NCBI RefSeq assembly: GCF_000715075.1
Contig: NC_134085.1
Location: 158,376,178-158,440,177 of the forward strand
DNA length: 64,000 bases
Direction of reading: 5' to 3'
Source of the DNA: Nicotiana tabacum
Taxonomy: Eukaryota; Streptophyta; Magnoliopsida; Solanales; Solanaceae
The notes under the pieces were generated by a model. It saw nothing but the letters and a program-made list of their open reading frames with translations, was not told where the DNA came from and did not search any database. Within the stretch, counting starts at the first letter, position 1. Every line of letters begins with the position of its first letter. The position numbers were made by a program, and so were the translations under genes. Shown here in pieces: positions 24,883 through 34,190 of the stretch.

Positions 24883-25164
24883 GCATCATTAAAAAGAGCG
24901 CAAGCAGGTATTTAGCATAAAGAAGTCCAACACAGCTAGCTCATGTCACATATGTGCACACAACATGACAAAAAAAAGAAGCCAGAGGAACAAAGCATTG
25001 TACAGGCAAAAATGGGAGCTATTTTATTAATGTTTACAATGGACTCAGTAAGACAGGAGCAGTAATCGTGAATTTCAGCATGCCACCACAAAAAAAAAAG
25101 CAAACAAAAATAAAACAGCAGCCACAGAATATTAGAGCAAAAATAGCTGGACACTAGGAGGATC

Positions 25165-26826
25165 CTAGGGGACACTAGAAGAAAGAGGCTTGGAAGAATA
25201 GACAACAATGGTTTTGAGAACCAGGTCCAGTCGAGCATTTGCAGATAGTTGTTCTTCAAATAATTGTGCCCAAAGTTTATCATTTTCCTTTATCAATCGA
25301 GCAACTTCTTCATGAACAGAATCAGGACCTTTAACTGCTTGACTGAGCTGAGTTTCCAGTATGGCATTTCGAGCCCTCAACCTCCTAATATCTTCAGAAG
25401 CTACATTTTGAGCATTGATCAACTGAGAAATGGTCGAGATGCTTCCACCAGCTCTTTCTACACTTTCACATTCTTCTAAAGCGATCTTAGAGAAGGTTTG
25501 CTTGCGTGTGCCCACTCTGGGATTCTCCAAGGGGACCTTGTAGAATCCGATTTTATAGCAATAGATCGCCTCTCAAAACGAGGTAAGAGCACCTTATTGA
25601 CCAGTTCAAAGAGAAGTTGATACTCAGGAAGCAACACCTTCTTATCGACCTATTCCCCCTGCTGAATAGCTTGCTCCTTCATGATAGCTCTCCTAAATTT
25701 TACACCATAAACACCCTTAACTGAGGACATCCCTTCACATGGAATTCTGAGAACCTTACCCAATATTGAAGCGTCGAGTACAATGTCTACTCCATTTACT
25801 AGCGCATAAATATGATCCCCTTCAATAGTGAAAAGAGATGCGTAAAACGTTTGTACCGCATCTTCGTACACCAGAGGCATGCTCCCTTCAAACAAGTGTT
25901 CCTATTGTTGAAATTCCACAATCTCCAGAATTTGTTTCATACCGGCCATCTCCGAAATTGTTGGATCAAATGTACGACCCCACAAGACTTTCTGAGTTCT
26001 TAATCTCTGCTGCCAAAGACCACTATCACAGGGCATAGACCTCTATGAACCAGGTTCTTTAACAGTTTCCTGTTTTCGTTTGCTAGACCCTTCAACATAC
26101 TTTCCTTTCCAGCTTACTATCCCTATAGAATTATCTTCAGACATGGCTAGCTCTGTTTGACTCCTTTTAGACTTGTTGCTTCCCTTCACGAAGAACCATT
26201 TTGTTGCTCAATAGTTTCATCTGAAGCTTTATCCATAGACTTTTGAGCTTTCATAGATTGTTATACTAAGGAACCAGGTTCCCTTGGAGGATTTTTGTCA
26301 ATCCCACTTACTGGAACACTCTTGTTAGTGACAAATTCCCTTTGATTCGTTATCCTCTTTTTCCTTGTCTTGACACTCCTCTTACTTTTCTGCAATGTGG
26401 ACTCAAAACTCTCTTGCTGTTGTGACCTAATAGTGAGTGATTTGGAGGAGGACTCTACGAGCTTAGAGTGATCACGAGGTGTAGGAGAGGGTTTGCATGG
26501 AAAGAATCAGGTTCTTCAGAAGGTTTTTCTGAGAAAGTCTCATGAGCCAAAGACTTGAGGAGTACTTTGGTTTTTACATCTTCTAGGAATGAAGTTTCTT
26601 CCCCCTGATACTCAGACGAGAGATATGCTCATTCATTCATCAAACTCTCAGCAGCGATAGCCATGATGTTATGCGCTGCTTCCTTTTCTGGTGACTCTGA
26701 GAGAGTCACTAAGTCCAGGATGGAGGAGTTCAGATATTGGTCAGGATCATCCTCAAGGACTTCTGACACTTGAGAGGTAAAATCTCCTGAGTGTTCTTTG
26801 ATGAGATCCAAGGAATGGCTAGACAT
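25165..26826 (-). pseudogene. E6 extra (env-like position) ORF remnant
   Basis: This region lies between the RNase H remnant and the 3' LTR, where Sireviruses carry an additional ORF. Open pieces include an acidic, Ser-rich start at 26826 (MSSHSLDLIKEHSGDFTSQ). A globular piece at 25895-25650 carries VYEDAVQTFYASLF and LGKVLRIPCEGMSSVKGVYG. A heptad-rich piece runs from 25530 to 25165 (IRRLRARNAILETQLSQAV). No enzymatic motif or clear transmembrane segment remains. Many stops separate the pieces. The role of such ORFs is unknown; I assign it by position and organisation only. Confidence 0.6.
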
Positions 26827-27592
26827 AGGGTTTTCAAAATATTGAGGGAAACTAGGGTTTGTCTGAAAAGGAAAAACTGTAGGAAAAAAGGAGGAGCCAG
26901 AAGTGGGTTAAGTAGTAGAAGGAGTGAAATAGTGAAGCTCTGGAGATGATTTCAAGGATGATAGAGAAGTGGGATTGGTGTTAATGGTGGGAGAAGGGGG
27001 CGATTGTTAGATTTCCATTATAGGAGTATTTGGAAGGCAAGTAGATTGGGAGAGAGAGATGAAGAGAGGATCATAGCTGCACAAAAGAGATGAAGGTTCA
27101 TGACTTGTTGTGAGAGAGAAAGAAAGTTTTATTGGAAGAAGGGCTAATGATGAGAGGAGAGAGAGAAACAGGTTTTGAATAGTTCTGAAAACGACAGTAG
27201 GTTTGTGGGAAGGTGTTACCGTGCAGAGGGGATGAAGGGATTTGAAAGACAAAACCTGACATGCAGACTTTGAAAAGTCGGATGATGTGGCAGTTGAGTT
27301 AATTTTGTTAAATTTTCTTTTTTGTTTTCAAAATGCATGTAGAATAAGTACATTACTCCTAACCTGGAGTACAGGAACCTTATGCCAGAATAATATATTT
27401 TTTTTGAAAAAGGTTTTAACAACTCCTCTTTCATAGTTCATAACTGTACCTTTAGCTTCTATGATCATCATGCGTGTTTACCTGCAATAATATTGATGTG
27501 AGTTAGGCTTGGTGAGAAAACACTTTAGCTAACTTTACCTGATAGTGTTTTGCATAGCCAGCTGATGGAGGATTAGGTTCTTCATTAGACTT
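26827..27592 (-). other. E6 spacer between pol and the extra ORF
   Basis: Purine-rich on the plus strand (gagagagatgaagagagg-type runs). The two short ORFs here lack recognisable domains. I see nothing beyond retroelement untranslated sequence. Confidence 0.5.
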
Positions 27593-29381
27593 TTATGACC
27601 CCATCTTCACCTTGTTTGATCCAGAATATTCTCTACTCAAGGCTTTGATAAATATATTTGGAATTTGGTCTTCTGTTCTGCAAGACTTTCCACAGATCAA
27701 CCCTTTCTTCATATTGACCCTCAGAAGATAATCAATGTGCATGGTCCTCTTGCTTTGAGATTCTTTTTCAGTTGTTGACGAGGCCATTGAGTTTTGCTTC
27801 CTTGTCCCCCAAGGTATGAGGCATGAAATGGCAAGTGAACCTTTCCAGAAGTGATTTTCCTTTCCACAGCAAAACTTGCATTGTTAACATCATCATTCCC
27901 AATAGGATTAAAACACTGTCACCTGAAGGGTGACACAATACCAGGTCCTGAGTTCCCTTAAGGTATCTCAAACTTCTGTAGGTAGACTTCAAGTAGGATT
28001 CCTATGGACTTTCACTTTGGATTCTATTATGGAGTGGAGATACAGAAAAGACTAAAGAATTGTTTTTAAAAGACTTATCTAACTCTAGAATAAAAGAAAG
28101 TGATTAACTTGTCACATAGATGAGAGCTTTTGTGTTTCCAGTTTGGGACTAAACTTTGATTGGTAGGGGAGATTTCAAGATTAATTTTATTTCCCCACAC
28201 TCTGTGTTCTGTTGCTGTGGAGTGCCATGAGCTGCATCTCTACTCTTTCTTCAGCTTCAGTGGTAGTACGTGAAGTACCAGGTTCCTTGTGAGAAGTGGA
28301 AGATGATGTTGCATTGTCTTTCACCAGTCTCCTTCATCTTACTCATTTTATCAGCTTCCCTATTTGAAGCCTCAGATATTTCCCAGGGACCAGAGTTGGT
28401 TCATCATATTGATCATCACTGTTTCTTCCTTGGCTAGAGGATGGTGTCTTGTTGAATACTCTATGAGCACTTCCTTCCATTTAGTGTGCCTTTTGTTGTA
28501 GACTTTGTGGCCTTGCTTTGTGGAGAGTAATCCAGAAGGATTCCTTCGTTTGACTTTTGCATTGAACTTCCCAAGATGGTCTTTCCCGTTGTCGAGAACA
28601 TGTCCTTTTTAGTCAAGAAGGTTCTCTGATGAGTTGTCTTTCAGTCAAGAAGGCATTTTCTTCCATTTGGCAGCTCATAGTGGGTGTTGATTCAGGAGCA
28701 ACCTGATCAAACACTTGTTTGCCAAGTAGAAAATAGTATTTACTGTTTTTGCCCAGAATTTCTTGGTGATTCCATAGTTGATGAGCATTATCCATGCCAC
28801 ATCTTCCAGTTCTGTTCTTTCTTTCAGCAATACCATTTTGCTGTAGAGTCCTTGGTGTTGACAAGTTGTGCGTGATCCCTTTTTTTCACTTGAATCTTCT
28901 TGACAAGAACCATTAATACCTCAAGAGTCTTCTCCTTTGTTTTGTGAACCCGTGCCCAGGTGACTCTTGAGTTTGGCAGACCATGGACCAGGTCCTTCTG
29001 AGTTAATTTATTCGGAAGTGAGAAGCTTGCATACACCAATATTTCATGCCAAAGTTCCGACTTCACCCATCTCATACCACCAGCTTTTGGAGATTCATAG
29101 TCAACATAGTGGATGTTCTTGTTTTCTTTGTCCACTGAGACCACTTGGCTAGTTATCAGATTGGTACCTATACTTTAGGTCATTCACATAGTACACGTTC
29201 TGAATTGAGTGCCAAAGAACCTTTCCAACTTTACATTTACTGAGAATGTACCCTCTCCTTTCTTTTTAAGGATACATTCCCTTCCTGCAGGGCTTTTAGT
29301 GAGAAAAAATACGTGCTTTGAGGATCCACAGTCCATAGTCCATCGCAGTCTGTTTCCTCTTATTGTTCCCTGCACATGCAA
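27593..29381 (-). pseudogene. E6 pol remnant: protease, integrase, RNase H pieces
   Basis: Recognisable Sirevirus-type blocks in order on the minus strand. The protease region is at 29345-29300 (WTMDCGSSKHV; the Asp-Ser-Gly signature is degraded to DCG). The integrase zinc-binding side is at 29060-28950 (ELWHE..VYASFSLPNKL..DLVHGLPNS). The integrase core end is at 28864-28800 (STPRTLQQNGIAERKNRT with the catalytic-type Glu). RNase H runs 27980-27600 (RYLKGTQDLVLCHPSGDS; KRTMHIDYLLR; DQIPNIFIKALSRE). Most RT (about 28000-28600) is unrecognisable or deleted. Many stops and frameshifts mean it cannot encode a functional polyprotein. Confidence 0.8.
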
Positions 29382-29455
29382 ATCAAGGGTTAGATTTAGG
29401 AACCCAAACTAGTTTGGGTCCTTTTCTATGATTAAAAGGATGCATAAGGGCTTTC

Positions 29456-30265
29456 CTAGTCCGCAGGCAACATCCGTTTCTTGCGAGTGGTACCCGGTCC
29501 CTTGCTAGTAGTCACTTTATCAGTAAACACTTTGTTTTTCTGAACAGACTGAACCATGGCCTGGTAATTTTCTTTAAAGTGCTCATTGTTCCCACAGTGG
29601 GTACATAGCCAGTTATCAAGGACAGTGACATACTTGCTGTGAGGATTGTAAGGAGTTTTCTCCCTTTGCAACCTGATCCCCTGCCTGTTTCCACTATTGC
29701 TAAGATATATGGCAGTGACAGCATCTGAGGACCAGGTCCACTTTAGAGATTGTTCAAGATCAATCCTTTCTTTCTCTAATTCAGCTTTGAAGTTGCTGAT
29801 TCTTCTCGAGTTCCCTACATAGACTGGTTTTCACAACAGTTAATTCATTTTCAAGCTTGATGTGTGACTCACTAGCTACTTCCTTCCCTTTCCCAAAACT
29901 CACATTCATATATTCTCTATTGAGTCCCTCAATGGTTTCCTCTAGATCGGTGCATATCACTAAAAGATCATCCTTCTCTTACTCAGTAGTTGCAATATTT
30001 CCTTCTAAGGTGTGTTTCTCATTGCTAAGACCTTCTATTGTTTCTTTTAGATCAAAAACTACTACCATCAGGTCGTCTCTCTCATTTTCCACACTAGTTA
30101 TTCTTTCATTCAAAGCTTCTTTTTCTTTTGCAAGATTAGCTATGGTCTCATTTAGGTCCACTACACAGACCACCAGATCATCTCTAGATTGTTCGCCTTC
30201 TCCTAGTTCTATGGTCAGGATCTCCTTATCATTAACAAGGCTATGATATACATCAATTAGGACAT
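29456..30265 (-). pseudogene. E6 gag remnant (coiled coil and zinc finger)
   Basis: The piece 30173-29979 is a clear coiled coil with repeating units (DLNETIANLAKEKEALNERI; DLKETIEGLSNEKHTLEG), consistent with the extended Sirevirus gag. The zinc knuckle follows at about 29610-29565 as LCTHCGNNEHFKENY. The CCHC pattern has its last Cys replaced by Tyr, one G-to-A change away. The gag N-terminus and the 5' LTR are missing at the right boundary. Confidence 0.75.
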
Positions 30266-30277
30266 TTGCTAACGACC

Positions 30278-30952
30278 TTAGCTTCTTTCTTGTCTACGGC
30301 CACGACCACGACCACAAATAAAGTCACGGCCTTTTCCACGCTTAACATAATGGGAATACACCCCATCCACTTCAGGCAATGGTGTAGATCCAGTGGGTCG
30401 ATTTTTGTGATTTCTCATGAGCAAATCATTGTTTCGTTCATCCACAAGGAGAAGAGAAATCAACTCAGAGTACTTCTTGAAACCTTTCTCTCTGTACTGC
30501 TGTTGCAGGACCATATTGGAGGCATGAAACGTTGTAAACAGTTTTTCAAGCATATCATAGTCAAAGATAGTATCTCCACAGAGTTTCAATTTAGAAGTAA
30601 TTCTGAGCATCGCAAAATTATATTTAGAAACAGACTTAAAGTCTTGGAGCCTCAGATGAGCCCAATCATATCGTGCTTGTGGAAGAGTGGCCAACTTTAA
30701 GTTGTCATATCTTTCCTTTAAGCCATTCCACAAAACAAGTGGGTCTTTGACTGTGAGATATTCTATTTTCAACCCTTCATCAAGGTGATGACGCAAGAAA
30801 ATCAAGGCCTTACCACAGTCTTCGTTGGATGCTTTAGTTTTGTCTTTAATGGCGTCTCCAACACTCATTGCATCTAAATGGATTTCAGCATCCAACACCC
30901 ATGTCATATAGTTCTTGCCCGAAATTTCAAGGGCAACGAATTTTCTTTCCAT
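30278..30952 (-). pseudogene. E5 gag (N-terminal part)
   Basis: An uninterrupted 224-codon reading from ATG at 30952: MERKFVALEISGKNYMTWVL, SVGDAIKDKTKASNEDCGKA, FLRHHLDEGLKIEYLTVKDP, WNGLKERYDNLK, ending in an Arg/Gly run (GRGRDFICGRGRGRR). This is the Copia gag (UBN2-type) domain that forms the particle shell. The frame ends after RQERS, where E6-derived sequence begins, so the CCHC knuckle is lost. The start lies 89 bp from the 5' LTR end, just after the PBS leader, as expected. Confidence 0.85.
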
Positions 30953-31017
30953 AGTGTCAGTCTTAATTAAAAAGAGGAGAAAAGTTATACCTTAATCTTC
31001 CCAAATGCTTCTTGAGA

Positions 31018-31041
31018 CGGTAGAGTCTCGTGCTGATAACG
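31018..31041 (-). promoter_or_regulatory. E5 primer-binding site and leader
   Basis: The minus strand reads CGTTATCAGCACGAGACTC directly after the 5' LTR end. It is a PBS typical of short-LTR plant Copia elements. Confidence 0.7.
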
Positions 31042-31237
31042 TGTGATGAAAACAATAAAAGAAGAAGAACAATATTGCAGAGAAAGAGAGAGAGGAAATT
31101 CTTATTGAATTTTGGGATGAATTACAATGAAATTGAACCCCCTATTTATAGGGAGAGAGCGACTTAGCCACAAAGTAATAAACCTTAGAATCTCTTCAAA
31201 TATAGATATTCACTATAAATAAATTCTATTTATAACA
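31042..31237 (-). repeat. E5 5' LTR
   Basis: 196 bp, TGTTATAAATAG to CATCACA on the minus strand, with a TATA box CTATAAATAG. Followed by TSD AAAAG at 31238-31242. Confidence 0.9.
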
Positions 31238-31242
31238 AAAAG

Positions 31243-31769
31243 GAAATAGTGGGGACCTTTTGGAGACAAATTGATGAGTTTGGGGGGTGGGGTGGGGGGG
31301 GGGACGACTTCAAGTATTTGTCAAAGCAATTACTATATATTATCAGAACATCATCCATAGATGGCAGCAAAATATATTTTTTGGTAAAATATATGGCAAA
31401 ATTGCATTTATTTTGCTTAGTAGTGGGACAGCATCCATGGCAGTAGGTTCAATATGTCCATTTTTTTAGCCAATTGGCATATATAAAGCGATATGTATTG
31501 ATTCTGAAGTCTATACTAAATTTGGTTGGGAGGGTGGGGATTACCTCTTTCATGGATTAGTCATGTCTTGGTCGTTTGGCAAAATTGATGGAATTTTTAA
31601 TGGTAAATTGCCATCAGCTAAGGGACACAATACGCTAAGAATCCAAGCAAGGTGTCAGATTTTAAATACGTAGAAGTTTCTTCCTTAACTGGCTAGTATT
31701 AATGAATAGATCCAACCAAAGAATCTTCGTCCTTAATTAAAAGTCTCAGGCTCGAACACTTGCAATAAA
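31243..31769. other. Unannotated AT-rich interval
   Basis: Contains a G-run (ggtggggggggg at about 31291-31302) but no coding or RNA-gene signal. Overlapping short ORFs at 31249-31469 are not supported by motifs. Confidence 0.45.
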
Positions 31770-31777
31770 GAAATTCA

Positions 31778-32316
31778 GGGTGAAATTAAAAAATAGCCAA
31801 ATTTATAACTGGTCATTCAAAAATAGCTCAGTTTCAAAAGTAATCGAAATTTAACTACATTTCATGTAAAAATAAATCTGAGTGAAAACACTGTTCAAAA
31901 CCCAGAAAATACACCAGTATATTATGCTGGAGTTCTAGCATAAGTATACTTGAACTCCAACATATTATACTGGAGTTCCAGGATAAGTATGTTGGAACTC
32001 CAGCATATTATGATGGAGTTCCAACATAAGTACACTAGAACTCCAGCATACTATACTGGAGTTCCAGCGAATGTACTAGTCCAACATAATATACTGGAGT
32101 TTGGAGCACCGGTACTCCAGTATACTGGAGCCAGCAAAGTATACCGGTCCAGCATGATATGCTGGAGTTCATACACAGGTGCACCAAACTCCAGTATATT
32201 ATGTTGGACTAGTCTCTGTTGCAGCAAAATAGTGGTTATATTTTCATTGACTTGGTAAACGCTGGCTATTTTTGAATGACCAGTCTGAAAACTGGCTATA
32301 CCGTACTATTTTTACA
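31778..32316. mobile_element. MITE-like element built of palindromes
   Basis: A 19 bp word CTGGTCATTCAAAAATAGC at 31809-31827 recurs as a perfect inverted copy at 32265-32283, and aaaaatag lies outward of it on both sides. Between them, 31915-32215 is an array of ctccag-tatatta-ctggag palindromes with alternating orientation, including the perfect CTCCAGTATACTGGAG at 32115-32130. The flanks GAAATTCA (31770-31777) and AAAATTCA (32317-32324) could be an 8 bp TSD with one mismatch, as hAT-type elements make. No transposase is present. Confidence 0.6.
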
Positions 32317-32504
32317 AAAATTCATAGTGATGACTGGGAAGTGCTCTCCCTACATGGTCCTTATTATGCGATGTAAACCTAAATTAATTATTGGGTTTGT
32401 GATTTCGATTATCAAATAATTAAACAAAAAAATAGTATTAGTGAATAGTGCGGGACTCTTTATATTTCTTAATTAATAGAAACATAAAAGAAGGACAGAA
32501 ATAC

Positions 32505-32615
32505 TACAACAACAACAACCTAGTGTAATCTCATAATTAGTGGGGTTTGGGAAGGATAGAATATACGCATACCTAAGGAGAAAAGTTATTTCCGGTAGAC
32601 CCTAGGCTTAGGAAA
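32505..32615 (-). mobile_element. Au-like SINE 3' fragment
   Basis: An acaacaacaacaac tail at 32505-32519 is followed by cctagtgtaatctcataattagtggggtttggg, then tatacgcatacc and gttatttccggtagaccctaggct. This is the degenerate 3' body of the widespread plant Au SINE in minus orientation. I cannot see the tRNA-like head with pol III boxes. Confidence 0.55.
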
Positions 32616-33688
32616 AAGGGAAGGGGCAATAATAATCTGACCAATCTGACACCTTCGAAAGGAGAGGACAGAAATATTGTGTTTAAATATAATTGGGGTC
32701 ATCCCTTTATATGGGGACACTTCGTCTAGTTGTTCTAGAGGATTAAAAGTGACAAATCAAGGAAAAAATGAGCTGAAAAGGGGACTTAATTATCAATGGA
32801 TGATTAGCAATCTAAAGATTTGAAAATCTGTGATTGGCATAGGGATTAGTAGAGATAAATCAACTGTGTATTGAGCGACTGTTCCAACATGTGGATCTAA
32901 ACTCCCATATGTCTCCTGGAAACAAAAATATCACATGGAAATGTCTTTATAATTCACATACAATTCGGACATATCACTTGAACACTGTGTTTAAGACGGT
33001 TCCCTTTTTATCTCCTCTCTTAATTTCCCTTAATATTGGAAACAAGTACACATAGGATTTAAAAGATCTGAATCTAATTAGTGATAGAATAATTAATTAA
33101 TCATTTCATAATTATGAAATAAGTATCTGATGTTGGTTCCTCTATTCAGAGAAATTTAAGTGAAGCTAAAAAGTTACTCCTAGCTAGGTGTCTATGGAAT
33201 CTTGACTCTTATGTATGGACATGCAGTAAATAGGGTTAAGTTCCGAAGAGGAGACTACCATCGTCAGAGGGTTGTGCCTTTATCCTCCAGATCAAGGTGA
33301 GATGCAGTCTTGTCAATATTATTTCGTTGTCTCGGAAAAAGAAAAAAGAAAGAAAAAAAGGACGAATATATCTTACCCTGTAAGAGAAACCTAGTTAACT
33401 TTACAACTAAGATCATATATATCTGGAGAGACGCACGTTTAATTAAGAAGACCTTAGCGCCAAGTTATATTAGAGATAACTAATTAATCCCTTGCCATGG
33501 GATATGGTAAACATATGACCAAAATCTTTGCTTTTTTGTTGTCAGCCTCAATGAGACGGAACTAGCATTACTCCTTCTACCACAAAATCAATGGTCGTGT
33601 TTGGAGTACGCAAGGGTCACGCATCTAATTATTATTAATTGTTGATTTTACCTATTTTCAAATAAACTTTAAATATATTCTGAAGCTG
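32616..33688. other. Unannotated intergenic sequence
   Basis: AT-rich single-copy-looking DNA with a short A/G run at about 33336-33360. No ORF, RNA gene or repeat that I can support. Confidence 0.5.
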
Positions 33689-33693
33689 CAGAT

Positions 33694-34030
33694 TGTTTAC
33701 CCCATAATTTGGTAACAATTAAATTTGTATGTGATTTTAGGGATATGTGATTTAATCTAACACGAACAATTAAGAATATCAAATAAATGAGATAGAGGTG
33801 AAATAAACGTTCAAACCAGTTGCAATACTATGATCAAGCCTGAATTTAGATTGAACAGTGACCTCATCCTCGATTGGGGCTTCGGTTCGAGCCCAGTCGT
33901 GAATGAAGAACATGATAAGTGAACAAGAACTTTAACAGTAGCTAAACGACAGAAAATAAGCTTGTATTGCTTTGATTCGCGTGATACAGTGTGTCTTACA
34001 AAAGAAAAGAGTTTCATCCCTACAATTGAG
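33694..34030 (-). repeat. E7 3' LTR, truncated
   Basis: Aligns with 37084-37450 (shared ttgcaatactatgatcaagcctgaatttagattgaa and gcccagtcgtgaatgaagaac blocks). A small deletion removes the TATA region, and homology is lost at about 34030 where gag sequence begins. Confidence 0.8.
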
Positions 34031-34190
34031 ATGTCTTTGGATAGGACCAGACTACAAAGGTTCGGGCCACTTGGTCTTTTTATTGCGTCCTATGGCTGAT
34101 ACGATGCTGACGCGTCCATGTTGAAGTTGTATGCCGACAATCTCGGTGCTTCCCTTCTCCCAATCGGCTTATAGAACCCATTTTTGCTTA

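Larger units (their letters stand above)
23685..30270 (-). mobile_element. E6: Sirevirus-like Copia element, 5'-truncated, nested in E5
   Basis: The left end is a clean insertion. The E5 integrase codons for IRPSP stop at 23684 and the LTR-type TGTTATC starts at 23685 (E8 begins TGTTAGAAAC in the same way). Minus-strand order: gag coiled coil, zinc finger, protease, integrase, RNase H remnants, extra env-like ORF, multiple PPTs, 3' LTR. No 5' LTR and no second CTAAT repeat are visible at the right end (about 30270), so the 5' part was deleted together with part of E5. Heavily degraded. Confidence 0.8.
20384..31237 (-). mobile_element. E5: Ty1/Copia element interrupted by a Sirevirus-like element
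   Basis: Short LTRs of 197 bp (20384-20580) and 196 bp (31042-31237) share TGTGATGAAAAC and TTATAACA termini. They are flanked by a perfect 5 bp TSD AAAAG (20379-20383 and 31238-31242). PBS, gag and pol order proves minus orientation. The coding order is gag (30952 downward), then foreign E6 sequence from about 30270 to 23685, then integrase, RT and RNase H. The part of E5 from the gag C-terminus to the integrase N-terminus is missing at the E6 join. Small LTRs and the CACACGTTATCAGCACGAG leader suggest an Ale-type Copia, which is tentative. Confidence 0.9.

Noticed and set aside
30266..30700. 144-codon plus-strand ORF
   Set aside because: Antisense of the clear E5 gag domain on the minus strand.
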